NCBI RefSeq assembly: GCF_016127315.1
Contig: NZ_CP065997.1
Location: 2,728,001 to 2,792,000 of the forward strand
Origin: Achromobacter deleyi
GTDB lineage: Bacteria; Pseudomonadota; Gammaproteobacteria; Burkholderiales; Burkholderiaceae_B
Direction of reading: 5' to 3'
DNA: 64,000 bases
Shown here: piece by piece, positions 23,056-31,986 of the stretch
How the letters are laid out: every line of letters begins with the position of its first letter
Numbering within the stretch: the first letter of the stretch is position 1
Notes under the pieces: generated by a model
Database searches by the model: none
Seen by the model: the letters and a program-made list of their open reading frames with translations, nothing else
Told to the model about the DNA's origin: nothing
Program-made: the position numbers and the translations under genes

Positions 23056-25536
23056 ATGGGACGGGGTAAGTTGAAAAGCGCGTTGGCGGGCAGCGCATTG
23101 ACCGTGGGCGTGCGGGCCAGGGCATTGCCGATGTGGGTGGCGGGGGCGCTTGCCGTCCTGGCGGCGCCGGCGGCGCAGGCGCAGCAACCGGCCGAGCCGG
23201 TGCAATTCAGCATTCCGGCGCAGCCGCTGGATCGCGCCCTGAGGCTGTTTTCGGAGCAGTCGCGGCACCAGGTGCTGTTTGATGAGGCCGTGGTGGCCGG
23301 GCACCAGGCGCCGGCCGTCAATGGCCGCCTTACGCCGCGCGAGGCGCTCGACCAATTGCTGGCGGGCACGCAGGTGCGCGTCAACAGCAGCCGGCCGGAT
23401 GTGTTCACCCTGACCGCTGCCGCCAAGCCGGGCCAGTCCTCGAGCGATGCCGTGACGCTGCAGGCGGTGACCGTCAGCGGCGGCAGCCTGCGCGACCCGA
23501 CCACCGAACTGACCGGTTCGTACACCAGCGGCGCGCTGACCATCGGCAAGATGACGCAGTCGATCCGCGAGACGCCGCAGTCGGTCAGCGTGATCACGCG
23601 GCAGCAGCTGGACGACAAGAACCTGACCACGCTGGACGAGGCGCTGGCCCAGACCACGGGCGTGACCAAGACGGCGCGCAACTTCGGCAACCACAAGTTC
23701 TCGATCCGCGGCTTCACCGTCGACGACAACAATTACCTGGTCGATGGCGTGGCCGGCATCGTTTACGCGCCCGTGGGCTGGCTGCCCATCGACACGGCGG
23801 TGTTCGACCGGGTCGAGGTGCTGCGGGGCGCGGGCGGGCTGATGCTCGGCTCGGCCGACCCCAGCGGCGCCATCAACATGGTGCGCAAGCGGCCGCGCGC
23901 CGAAGGCCACCTCGAGATGAGCACGACAGCGGGGTCGTGGGACAACTACCGCATGGAGGTCGACGGCGGTGGCCCCCTGAACGCCTCGGGCACGGTGCGC
24001 GGGCGGCTGGTCACGGCCTACCAGGACCGTCATTATTTCTATGACGGCACCAAGGCCAGGTCGCCGCTGTTCTACGGCGTGATCGATGCCGACCTCGGTC
24101 CGCGCACCACGTTGACGCTGGGCGCCCGCCACCAGGCCACCGATACCGATGGCTATTGGCTCTTCGGCCTGCCGCGCTACACCGACGGCGGTCCGCTGGA
24201 CGTCAAGCGCTCGACCTCGCTGATCCAGGACTGGAACCGGCAGAATGGCCAGGTGAACGAGGTCTTCGCCGAGGCCGAGCACCGCTTCTCGAAGGACTGG
24301 AAGGCACGGCTGTCGGTCAACCGCACGGAGGTCGACCTGGACCAGCGCGTGGCCATCCCGATTGGCGGCGTGGACCGCGCCACCGGGCTGGGCCCCAGCT
24401 TCTACACCACCTACTTCAACCGCACGAGCGTGCGCAGCGACGGCGTCGACCTGCACACCACGGGCAGTTTCCAGGCGCTGGGCGGCACACACCAGCTGCT
24501 GCTGGGCGCCAGTTGGGCGCGCCAGCGCACCAACCAGAAGTCGGCGAGCCTGGATACCGACATGCCGATCGACATCTACAACCCAGACCATTCCGCGCTG
24601 CCCAAGCCGGCGCGTCCGGCCTGGGACTCCAAGGAAACGGCGCGCAACGAACAGGCCGCGCTGTACGGCAACATGCGGCTGCAACTGGCGGACCCGCTGC
24701 ACCTGCTGCTGGGCGGCCGGCTCACCTGGCTCAAGTACCAATCCACCGACGGCCTGACGGGGGCCAGGACCCGCGATTACGAGCAGAAGCACGAGTTCAC
24801 GCCGTATGCCGGCCTGGTCTATGACCTGAATTCGCAATGGTCGGTCTACACCAGCTATGCCGACATCTTCCAGCCGCAGAGCTCGTATGTGACGTCGTCC
24901 GGCTCGCCGCTGGATCCGGCCATCGGCGCCAACTACGAGGCCGGGATCAAGGGGGAACTCTACGGCGGCCGCCTGAACCTTTCGGCCGCGGTGTTCGCGG
25001 TCAAGAAGTCGGGCATCGCGGTGGTGGACGAGTCCAACCCGGGCGGTTGCACCGGGTCGCTTGCCTCGAACGACTGCTATCGCAACGGCAGCACGCTGCG
25101 CAGCAAGGGCTTCGAACTGGAAGCCAGCGGCGAGCTGTCGCCGGGCTGGCAGGTGATGGCCGGCTATACCTTCGTCACCAGCCGCGATGACGAGGGCGAG
25201 ACGATCAGCGCCGAGACGCCGCGCCACCTGTTCCGCCTGTCGACTACCTATCAACTGCCCGGCCGCTGGAATGCCTTCAGCGTCGGCGGCGGCGTGTCGG
25301 CGCAAAGCGGCTACTCGTACCCGGCGTACGACGACACGTCCGTGCGCATGGGCGCGCCGGGCCGCGCGGTGTGGGACCTGCGCGCCGGCTATCGCATCGA
25401 CAAGCACTGGAGCCTGGCCCTGAACGTGGCGAACGTGTTCGACAAGCACTACTACGGCATGGTGAGCCAGATCCGCCGCGGCAACCACTTCGGCGAACCG
25501 CGCAACGTGATGCTGACCCTGCGCGGCACGCTATGA
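23056..25536 (+). CDS. TonB-dependent siderophore receptor with signalling domain
   Basis: Outer-membrane receptor of 826 aa. Signal peptide up to about residue 42 (AAPAAQAQ). A secretin/TonB short N-terminal signalling domain follows (FSIPAQPLDRALRLFSEQSR), which talks to the FecR-like protein. The plug has SIRETPQSVSVITRQQLDD and DRVEVLRGAGGLMLGSADPSGAINM, the FhuE/FpvA/FoxA pattern of hydroxamate-type ferric siderophore receptors. The barrel ends FGEPRNVMLTLRGTL. The ATG at 23056 has GGGAG five bases upstream; GTG 23050 would add two residues. Ligand unknown. Confidence 0.92.
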   Translation: MGRGKLKSALAGSALTVGVRARALPMWVAGALAVLAAPAAQAQQPAEPVQFSIPAQPLDRALRLFSEQSRHQVLFDEAVVAGHQAPAVNGRLTPREALDQLLAGTQVRVNSSRPDVFTLTAAAKPGQSSSDAVTLQAVTVSGGSLRDPTTELTGSYTSGALTIGKMTQSIRETPQSVSVITRQQLDDKNLTTLDEALAQTTGVTKTARNFGNHKFSIRGFTVDDNNYLVDGVAGIVYAPVGWLPIDTAVFDRVEVLRGAGGLMLGSADPSGAINMVRKRPRAEGHLEMSTTAGSWDNYRMEVDGGGPLNASGTVRGRLVTAYQDRHYFYDGTKARSPLFYGVIDADLGPRTTLTLGARHQATDTDGYWLFGLPRYTDGGPLDVKRSTSLIQDWNRQNGQVNEVFAEAEHRFSKDWKARLSVNRTEVDLDQRVAIPIGGVDRATGLGPSFYTTYFNRTSVRSDGVDLHTTGSFQALGGTHQLLLGASWARQRTNQKSASLDTDMPIDIYNPDHSALPKPARPAWDSKETARNEQAALYGNMRLQLADPLHLLLGGRLTWLKYQSTDGLTGARTRDYEQKHEFTPYAGLVYDLNSQWSVYTSYADIFQPQSSYVTSSGSPLDPAIGANYEAGIKGELYGGRLNLSAAVFAVKKSGIAVVDESNPGGCTGSLASNDCYRNGSTLRSKGFELEASGELSPGWQVMAGYTFVTSRDDEGETISAETPRHLFRLSTTYQLPGRWNAFSVGGGVSAQSGYSYPAYDDTSVRMGAPGRAVWDLRAGYRIDKHWSLALNVANVFDKHYYGMVSQIRRGNHFGEPRNVMLTLRGTL

Positions 25537-25576
25537 CGCGTCATGCGGCCCGCCGCCGGCCCTCGCGCGGGTCGGC

Positions 25577-27460
25577 ATGAAGGCCGGCTTGCGCCAGGGC
25601 ATGGCCTGGCTGCACACCTGGTGCGGCCTGGCCTGTGGTTGGCTGCTGTGCGCCATCATGTTCACGGGGACGCTCAGCGTCTTCCGTGAGCCGATCACGC
25701 GGTGGATGGAGGCGGCTACCTTGCCCGCGATGGCCGCCGGCAGCCAGGCCGACCCGTTGGCGCATGCGACGCGCATCCTGGCGTCGCGCGCGGGCGGCGC
25801 GGCCGCCTGGGACATCGACTTGCCGGCGCGGCCAGGCCAGCCGTTGCGGCTGGCCTGGCATGGCAGCGACGGCCAGGAACATGAAGCCTGGATCGATCCG
25901 GTCAGCGGCGACGAACGGGCGCCGCCGCGGCTGCGGCAAACGGAAGGGGGGCGCCATTTCATGTCGTTCCACTACACCTTGCACGGCGGCCTGCCGGGCT
26001 ACTGGCTGGTGGGGGCGATATCGCTGTGCATGCTGGTGGCGCTGGTGTCCGGGGTGGTGGTGCACAAGCGCATCTTCAAGGACTTCTTCACGTTCCGGCG
26101 CGGCAAGGGCCAGCGCAGCTGGCTCGATGCGCACAACGCCACCGGCGTCCTGACCCTGCCGTTTCTATTCATGATCTGCTACACCGGGCTGGCGTTTTTC
26201 TACACCAGTTACATGCCTTGGCCGCTGCAGGCCGTGTATGGCGCGGATGACGGCGCCTATCGCCGCTACCAGGCCGAGCTGAAGCCGGCGCCGCCGGCAC
26301 CGGCCAGCGCGGGAACCGGCCAGGACGCCGGATTGGCGCTGCGCGCGTTGGTGTCGCGGGCCCGGATGCTGACCGGACAGGAGGCGGATCGGATCGCCAT
26401 CGAGCGCCCCGGCGCGGCCGGCGGCATCGTCCGCGTGTCGGGACGCAGGGAAACGGGCGCGGCGCCGCGCCTGCTCACCCATGCCAGCCTGGTCGTGTTC
26501 GACGCGCGCAGCGGCGCGGTGCTCCAGGCCGTGCCCGCGTTCGAGGCGGGCACGGCCGCCCATCAGGTCCACGAGGCCATCGAAACCCTGCACAAGGCCG
26601 ACTTCGGCGGCTGGAGCATGAAGTGGCTGTATTTCGTCAGCGGCCTGGCAGGCACCGCGATGGTCGCCACCGGCACGCTGCTGTTCGCGATCAAGCGGAG
26701 CAAGAAGAGCGAGCACGAGTTCGGCGCGGCGACGGCGCGGGTCTACCTGTGGGTGGAGGCGCTGAACGTGGCGGCGCTGGCTGGCATTGCCTTGGCGAGC
26801 ATCGTGTATCTCTACGCCAACCGGCTGATTCCCGCGGCGCTGGCGGGGCGTGAGAGCTGGGAGATCCGGGCGTTCTTCCTCGCGTGGGCCGCGTCGTTGG
26901 CGCACGCCAGGTGGCGCGGGCCCCGACGCGCCTGGATCGGCCAACTGGCCTTGGCGGCGTTGCTGTGCCTGGGCTTGCCGTTGCTGAACCGGGCAACCAC
27001 GGGCCAGCATCTGTGGGCCTACGCCGAACGCGGCCTGATGCAGCAGGCGGCGCTGGAACTCACTGTGCTCGGGCTGGGCCTGGCCCTGGGCTACGCCGCC
27101 TGGGCGGTGCGGCGCGGCTGGGGGCATGCCGCCCCGGCGCCGGCGAACGCGCGACGGCCCGCCGCCGGCCCGAACCCGCCCACGGCGGCCCACCGGTGGC
27201 AGGTCGGGAGCCGCGTGCTGGCGGCTTCGGTGGGCGGCTATGGCGTGTCGGCGCTGGCGCTGTCGTGGCTGGCGCTGGCGTTGCCGACGGCGGGTGTGTC
27301 GCCGGCCGTGGCGGTGCTGGCGGCGACGCTGGCAAGCTTTGTCCTGTATCCGTTGATCGTGCTGGGGGTGTTCAGCGCCCGCAGCGCGGGACGGGCGTGG
27401 GGCGCCCTGGCGCTGGTCGGCGCGCTATGCACGGCGCTGTTGCTGGGGTGGCGCGCCTAG
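25577..27460 (+). CDS. PepSY-associated membrane protein with C-terminal DUF3649-like region
   Basis: Inner-membrane protein of 627 aa, probably a ferric-siderophore reductase-type partner. The first membrane helix LHTWCGLACGWLLCAIMFTG, the FHYTLHGGLPGYWLVG block and WLDAHNATGVLTLPFLFMICYTGLA are characteristic of the PepSY-TM family. The family is usually about 380-530 aa. The final 90 residues (from WQVGSRVLAASVGGYG) resemble DUF3649, a small membrane protein usually encoded separately in siderophore operons, so this looks like a fusion. It follows the receptor gene by 40 bp and likely shares its transcript. Confidence 0.82.
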   Translation: MKAGLRQGMAWLHTWCGLACGWLLCAIMFTGTLSVFREPITRWMEAATLPAMAAGSQADPLAHATRILASRAGGAAAWDIDLPARPGQPLRLAWHGSDGQEHEAWIDPVSGDERAPPRLRQTEGGRHFMSFHYTLHGGLPGYWLVGAISLCMLVALVSGVVVHKRIFKDFFTFRRGKGQRSWLDAHNATGVLTLPFLFMICYTGLAFFYTSYMPWPLQAVYGADDGAYRRYQAELKPAPPAPASAGTGQDAGLALRALVSRARMLTGQEADRIAIERPGAAGGIVRVSGRRETGAAPRLLTHASLVVFDARSGAVLQAVPAFEAGTAAHQVHEAIETLHKADFGGWSMKWLYFVSGLAGTAMVATGTLLFAIKRSKKSEHEFGAATARVYLWVEALNVAALAGIALASIVYLYANRLIPAALAGRESWEIRAFFLAWAASLAHARWRGPRRAWIGQLALAALLCLGLPLLNRATTGQHLWAYAERGLMQQAALELTVLGLGLALGYAAWAVRRGWGHAAPAPANARRPAAGPNPPTAAHRWQVGSRVLAASVGGYGVSALALSWLALALPTAGVSPAVAVLAATLASFVLYPLIVLGVFSARSAGRAWGALALVGALCTALLLGWRA

Positions 27461-27501
27461 CGTCGCGGCGCGCCGGGTCGCGCCGGGTTGCATCATCAGG
27501 C

Positions 27502-27526
27502 ATTTGCTAATCGCCGATCTGTCGTT
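27502..27526 (+). promoter_or_regulatory. 25-bp repeat upstream of the ABC ATPase gene (copy 2)
   Basis: Exact copy, same orientation, of 17915-17939: it starts ATTTGCTAATCG and ends ATCTGTCGTT. It lies 34 bp before the ATPase start codon. The left arm of the copy-1 palindrome is only partly kept here, while GCTAA / TTAGC forms another short symmetry. The function is inferred from the shared position before two parts of one predicted transporter. Confidence 0.6.
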
Positions 27527-27560
27527 AGCCGCCGTGCCGCGCGGGCTTAGCATCGGCGCC

Positions 27561-29198
27561 ATGACCGAACTCCTGCGCATCCAGAACCTTACCGTCGACC
27601 TGCCGGCAGGCGCCGACCGGCGCCACGCGATCCACGACCTGTCGTTGTCCATCCAGGCGGGCGAGATCGTCTGCGTGGTGGGCGAAAGCGGCTCGGGCAA
27701 GTCCCTGACCGCCGGCGCCATCCTCGGCCTGTTGCCGCAGGGCGTGCGCGCCAGCGGCGGGCAGGTGCTGTGGGAAGGGCAGGACCTGCTGCAACTGTCG
27801 CCCGCGGCAATGCGCCGCCTGCGCGGCCAGCGCATCGGCATGATCTTCCAGGAACCGATGACGGCGCTCAATCCGCTGCGCACCATCGGCGACCAGATCG
27901 GCGAGGTGTTCCGCACTCACACGCGCTTGCCCGGCACCGAGATCCGGCGGCGCACGCTGGGGTTGCTGGATTCCGTGCGCCTGCCCGATCCGGCCCATGC
28001 GTTCAGCGCTTATCCGCACGAACTGTCCGGCGGACAGCGCCAGCGCGCCATGATCGCCATGGCGCTGGCGCTGGAGCCGGCCCTGCTGATCGCCGACGAG
28101 CCGACCACGGCGCTCGACGTCACCACCCAGGCGCAGATCCTGCACCTGATCCACGACCTGCAACGCCGCAAGGGCACCGCGGTGCTGTTCATCACCCATG
28201 ACTTCGGCGTGGTGGCCGAGATCGCCGACCGCGTCGCCGTCATGCAGCGCGGCGAACTGGTGGAAAGCGGCCGCGCCGACGAAGTGCTGGGGCATCCACG
28301 CCATCCCTATACCCGCGCCCTGATCGCGGCCGTGCCGCCCTTGTCGCCGGCGGCCGCGCGCGCGCCGGCCACGCCGGACAAGCCGGCCATCCTCACCACG
28401 GCCGGCTTGTCCAAGACCTACCGCAAGCGCGGCTGGTTCGGCCAGCCGGGGCGGGTGACCCACGCGCTGGACGGCGTGTCGCTGACGCTGCGCGAAGGCG
28501 GCACCCTCGGCATCGTCGGCGAAAGCGGTTCTGGCAAGTCCACCCTGGCGCGCACCCTGCTGGGGCTGCTGCCGCCGGATGCCGGCGCCGTCACGCTGGC
28601 CGGCGAATCGCTGGCGTTCAAGGGCGCGGCCGCGCGCCGCGCGCACGCGCGGCGGGTGCAGATGGTGTTCCAGGATCCCTATGGCTCGCTCAACCCGCGC
28701 CAGCGCGTCGGCGAGATCGTCGCACGCGGCCCCATCGTGCATGGCATGCCGCGGCGCGAGGCCTGGGCCCAGGCGCGGGAATTGTTCGAACTGGTCGGCC
28801 TGTCGCCGGACGCGGTCAACCGCTATCCGCACGAGTTCTCGGGCGGGCAGCGCCAGCGCGTGGGGTTGGCGCGGGCCTTGGCGATGCGGCCGCGCGTGCT
28901 GATCGCCGACGAACCGGTGTCGGCGCTGGACGTCTCGGTGCAGGCGCAGGTGCTGGCGTTGCTGGCGCGCCTGCGCGAGCAGCTGGGGTTGTCGATCCTG
29001 TTCATCACCCACGACCTGCGGGTCGCGGCGCAGGTCTGCGACCACGTCGCCGTCATGAAGGATGGCAAGGTGGTGGAGGAAGGTCCGTGCGCCGAGGTGT
29101 TCGGCCAGCCGTCGCATGCCTACACCCGGGCGCTGCTTGCGGCGGTGCCGGGGCGGGGCTGGAATCCCGTCGAGGCCGCCGCGCAACGGGCGGCATAG
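27561..29198 (+). CDS. Double ATPase of a peptide-type ABC transporter (DppD-DppF fusion)
   Basis: Protein of 545 aa with two complete ATPase domains. Each has Walker A GESGSGKS, a signature (LSGGQRQR, then FSGGQRQR), Walker B ([12 protein letters not shown] and [12 protein letters not shown]) and an H-loop (FITHD). Such fused DppD-DppF proteins energise DppB/DppC permeases. The only permease pair of this class in the window lacks ATPases and lies at 10375-12262. Both units carry the same 25-bp upstream repeat, which supports the pairing. It stands alone on the plus strand. Confidence 0.92.
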   Translation: MTELLRIQNLTVDLPAGADRRHAIHDLSLSIQAGEIVCVVGESGSGKSLTAGAILGLLPQGVRASGGQVLWEGQDLLQLSPAAMRRLRGQRIGMIFQEPMTALNPLRTIGDQIGEVFRTHTRLPGTEIRRRTLGLLDSVRLPDPAHAFSAYPHELSGGQRQRAMIAMALALEPALLIADEPTTALDVTTQAQILHLIHDLQRRKGTAVLFITHDFGVVAEIADRVAVMQRGELVESGRADEVLGHPRHPYTRALIAAVPPLSPAAARAPATPDKPAILTTAGLSKTYRKRGWFGQPGRVTHALDGVSLTLREGGTLGIVGESGSGKSTLARTLLGLLPPDAGAVTLAGESLAFKGAAARRAHARRVQMVFQDPYGSLNPRQRVGEIVARGPIVHGMPRREAWAQARELFELVGLSPDAVNRYPHEFSGGQRQRVGLARALAMRPRVLIADEPVSALDVSVQAQVLALLARLREQLGLSILFITHDLRVAAQVCDHVAVMKDGKVVEEGPCAEVFGQPSHAYTRALLAAVPGRGWNPVEAAAQRAA

Positions 29199-29334
29199 CG
29201 ATCGTGGCATGGCGGCCGACGCGCGGGCGGGAAAAGACGTAACAGCCCGCGCGACGTTCGGGGTATAACCGACGGATACAGCGCCACGGCTCACGCGTCC
29301 CGCGCGAGCCGCGGCCATCCGAGCGGGAGCGCCC

Positions 29335-30339
29335 ATGGCCGACATCGTCCAATTGCATCCTGAGGGCCTGTACTGCGCCGCGGGCGGGTTCTACATAGAC
29401 CCCTGGCGTCCGGTGGACGTCGCCGTCCTCACGCATGGCCACGGCGATCACGCCCGGGTTGGCATGGGGTGCTATCACACCAGCGCCGAAGGGCTGCCCA
29501 TCCTGCTGTGGCGGCTGGGGCGGCAGGACTATCGCGTGCACGCGTACGGCGAGCCGTTCACGCTGGGCCGGGCGCGGGTCTCGCTGCATCCGGCGGGTCA
29601 CGTGCTGGGGTCCGCGCAAGTGCGCATCGAAGTCGATGGCCAGGTCTGGGTCGTCTCGGGCGACTACAAGCGCCAGCCCGATCCCACCTGCACGCCTTTC
29701 GAGGTGGTGCCATGCGACACCTTCATCACGGAAGCCACCTTCGGCCTGCCGATCTACCGCTGGCCGGACACCGCCGAGGTGGCGCGCGACATCGTTCAAT
29801 GGCGCGACCATTGCGCCGCCCGTGGCGACGCGGCCATTCTCTACTGCTATGCGCTGGGCAAGGCGCAGCGGGTGCTGGCCGAACTGATGCCTTTCGTCGA
29901 CCGCCCGGTCTACCTGCATGGCGCGATTGCCGCGGGAGTGGACGTCTACCGCGAGGCCGGCATCGCGCTGCCCGACACGCGCCTGGTCATCGAGGCGGAC
30001 GGCGTGCCCGCGGCCGCGGGCACGGGATTTGCTGGCGAGCTGGTGCTGGCGCCGCCCTCGGCCGCCGGCAGCGCGTGGCTGCGGCGCTTTCGCAAGGCGC
30101 AGCATGGCTTCGCGTCCGGCTGGATGCGGCTGCGCGGCAATCGGCGCCGGCGCAACATGGACCGCGGCTTTGTCGTATCGGACCACGCGGACTGGCCCGA
30201 CCTGCTGCGCACCATCCGCCAGACCGGCGCGCGGCGCGTCATCGCCACGCATGGCGACACCGACGCGCTGGTGCGCACCTTGAATGAAGCGGGCGTTGCC
30301 GCCGAGACGCTGGCCACTCAGTACGGCGAAGACGACTAG
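29335..30339 (+). CDS. Ligase-associated DNA exonuclease (metallo-beta-lactamase fold)
   Basis: Nuclease of 334 aa of the beta-CASP/SNM1-like class. The metal motif LTHGHGDHARVG is at about residue 32. GHVLGSAQ and SGDYKR are the next conserved blocks, and SDHADW near residue 284 and THGD at the end complete the site. In Pseudomonas the related Exo protein is encoded with LigC, Lhr and a metallophosphoesterase. First gene of the repair operon, 42 bp before the ligase. TATAAC at 29264-29269 could be a -10 box. Confidence 0.9.
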   Translation: MADIVQLHPEGLYCAAGGFYIDPWRPVDVAVLTHGHGDHARVGMGCYHTSAEGLPILLWRLGRQDYRVHAYGEPFTLGRARVSLHPAGHVLGSAQVRIEVDGQVWVVSGDYKRQPDPTCTPFEVVPCDTFITEATFGLPIYRWPDTAEVARDIVQWRDHCAARGDAAILYCYALGKAQRVLAELMPFVDRPVYLHGAIAAGVDVYREAGIALPDTRLVIEADGVPAAAGTGFAGELVLAPPSAAGSAWLRRFRKAQHGFASGWMRLRGNRRRRNMDRGFVVSDHADWPDLLRTIRQTGARRVIATHGDTDALVRTLNEAGVAAETLATQYGEDD

Positions 30340-30381
30340 GGCGGCGGGCTTTTTCGGGTCGACAGGGGAACGGACGCAGGC

Positions 30382-31986
30382 ATGAAGCGATTCGCGGCGT
30401 TGTATCAGGAACTGGACCGCAGCACCGCCACCTTGGACAAGCGCGCGGCGCTGGTGGCGTACTTCCGCGATGCGCCGCCGCGCGATGCGGTGTGGGCGCT
30501 GTACCTGCTGGCCGGCGGCAAGATCACCAGCGCGCGCCGCAAGATCGCGGCGGTCGGCGAACTGCGAGCCTGGGCCGCGGTCGCGTCCGACACCGCGCCC
30601 TGGCTGGTGGATGCCTGCTACGACCAGGTGGGCGACCTGGCCGAAACGCTGGCGCTGCTGGTCCCCGATCCCGCCCAGGCCGCGCCCGAGCGCGGCCTGG
30701 CGGATTGGATCGAGGAAATCCTGGTGCCCATCGCCAATCGCGACGAGGCCGAGCGCCGCGAGGTCATCGTGGCGGCGTGGCGGGGGCTGCCGTATATCGA
30801 ACGCCTGGTCTTCAACAAGCTGCTGACCGGCGCCCTGCGCGTCGGGGTGTCACAACGGATGGTGCAGCAGGCGCTGGCGGAGATGTCGGGCGTGCCCATC
30901 GCCCGTATCGCGCAGCGCATGCTGGGGGCGTGGTCTCCCAGCCCGGCATTCCTGCGCGACCTGCTCAGCGCCGACGAACTGCCCGGAGACCGGCAGCAGC
31001 CTTACCCCTTCTTTCTGGCCTCGCCGCTGGAGGGCGAGCCGGCCCTGCTGGGCCCGATAGGCGACTGGCTGCTCGAATGGAAATGGGACGGCATCCGCGC
31101 GCAACTGATACGGCGGCGCGGCGAGGTGGCGCTGTGGTCGCGTGGCGAAGAGCGCCTGGACGGCCGCTTTCCGGAAGTGGAGGCCGCCGCGGCCGCGCTG
31201 GGGGTGGATTGCGTCATCGACGGGGAACTGCTGGCCTGGCACGACGACACCGCCAGCCCCATGCCGTTTTCCGCCTTGCAGACCCGCATCCAGCGTCTCA
31301 AGCCCGGGCCCCGATGGCTGGCCGAGGCGCCGGTGCGGATGTTGGCCTACGACCTGCTGGAGCTGGACGGCGCCGACCTGCGCGACCTGCCGCAGACTGA
31401 ACGTCGCGCGCGGCTGGAGGCCCTGTTGCGCATGCACCCGGACCCGCGCCTGCGGCTGTCGCCGTTAGTGGCGCCGGCAAGCTGGGACGAGGCGCGCGCG
31501 CTGCGGGCGCAATCGCGGGAACGCGGCGTGGAAGGCTTCATGCTCAAGCGCGCCGGCGCGGCGTACCAGGCCGGCCGGCGTCGTGGCGACTGGTGGAAGT
31601 GGAAGATCGATCCGCTCACCATCGACGCGGTGCTGCTGTATGCGCAGTCCGGCCACGGCCGCCGCAGCACGCTCTACACCGACTACACCTTCGGTCTGTG
31701 GGAAGGCGATGCGCTGGTGCCCATCGCCAAGGCCTATTCGGGCCTGGACGACAAGGAGATCCTGGCGCTGGATCGCTGGCTGCGCGCCCACACGCGCGAG
31801 CGCTTCGGCCCGGTGCGCTCGGTCGACCCGGTGCAGGTGTTCGAGCTGGGGTTCGAGGGCGTCAACCTGTCCAAGCGGCACAAGTCCGGCGTGGCGGTGC
31901 GCTTTCCCCGGATCCTGCGCTGGCGGCACGACAAGCGCGCCGACCAGGCCGACCAGCTGGCCACCCTGAAGGCGCTGGCGCGATGA
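30382..31986 (+). CDS. ATP-dependent DNA ligase (LigC-type, repair operon)
   Basis: DNA ligase of 534 aa. An N-terminal all-helical DNA-binding domain (residues 1-190) precedes the catalytic core. The adenylation motif is EWKWDGIRAQ (Lys of KWDG), with DGELLAW as motif III, EGFMLKR as motif IV and WWKWKIDPL as motif V, then an OB-fold domain ending in RFPRILRWRHDK. It seals nicks using ATP. The gene overlaps the next one by ATGA. This is not the LigD type, as no polymerase or phosphoesterase part is attached. Confidence 0.93.
   Translation: MKRFAALYQELDRSTATLDKRAALVAYFRDAPPRDAVWALYLLAGGKITSARRKIAAVGELRAWAAVASDTAPWLVDACYDQVGDLAETLALLVPDPAQAAPERGLADWIEEILVPIANRDEAERREVIVAAWRGLPYIERLVFNKLLTGALRVGVSQRMVQQALAEMSGVPIARIAQRMLGAWSPSPAFLRDLLSADELPGDRQQPYPFFLASPLEGEPALLGPIGDWLLEWKWDGIRAQLIRRRGEVALWSRGEERLDGRFPEVEAAAAALGVDCVIDGELLAWHDDTASPMPFSALQTRIQRLKPGPRWLAEAPVRMLAYDLLELDGADLRDLPQTERRARLEALLRMHPDPRLRLSPLVAPASWDEARALRAQSRERGVEGFMLKRAGAAYQAGRRRGDWWKWKIDPLTIDAVLLYAQSGHGRRSTLYTDYTFGLWEGDALVPIAKAYSGLDDKEILALDRWLRAHTRERFGPVRSVDPVQVFELGFEGVNLSKRHKSGVAVRFPRILRWRHDKRADQADQLATLKALAR

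Noticed and set aside
31593..31982. Upstream extension of the Lhr helicase frame
   Set aside because: It overlaps the ligase C-terminal domain in another frame; the ATGA junction at 31983 gives a natural helicase start.
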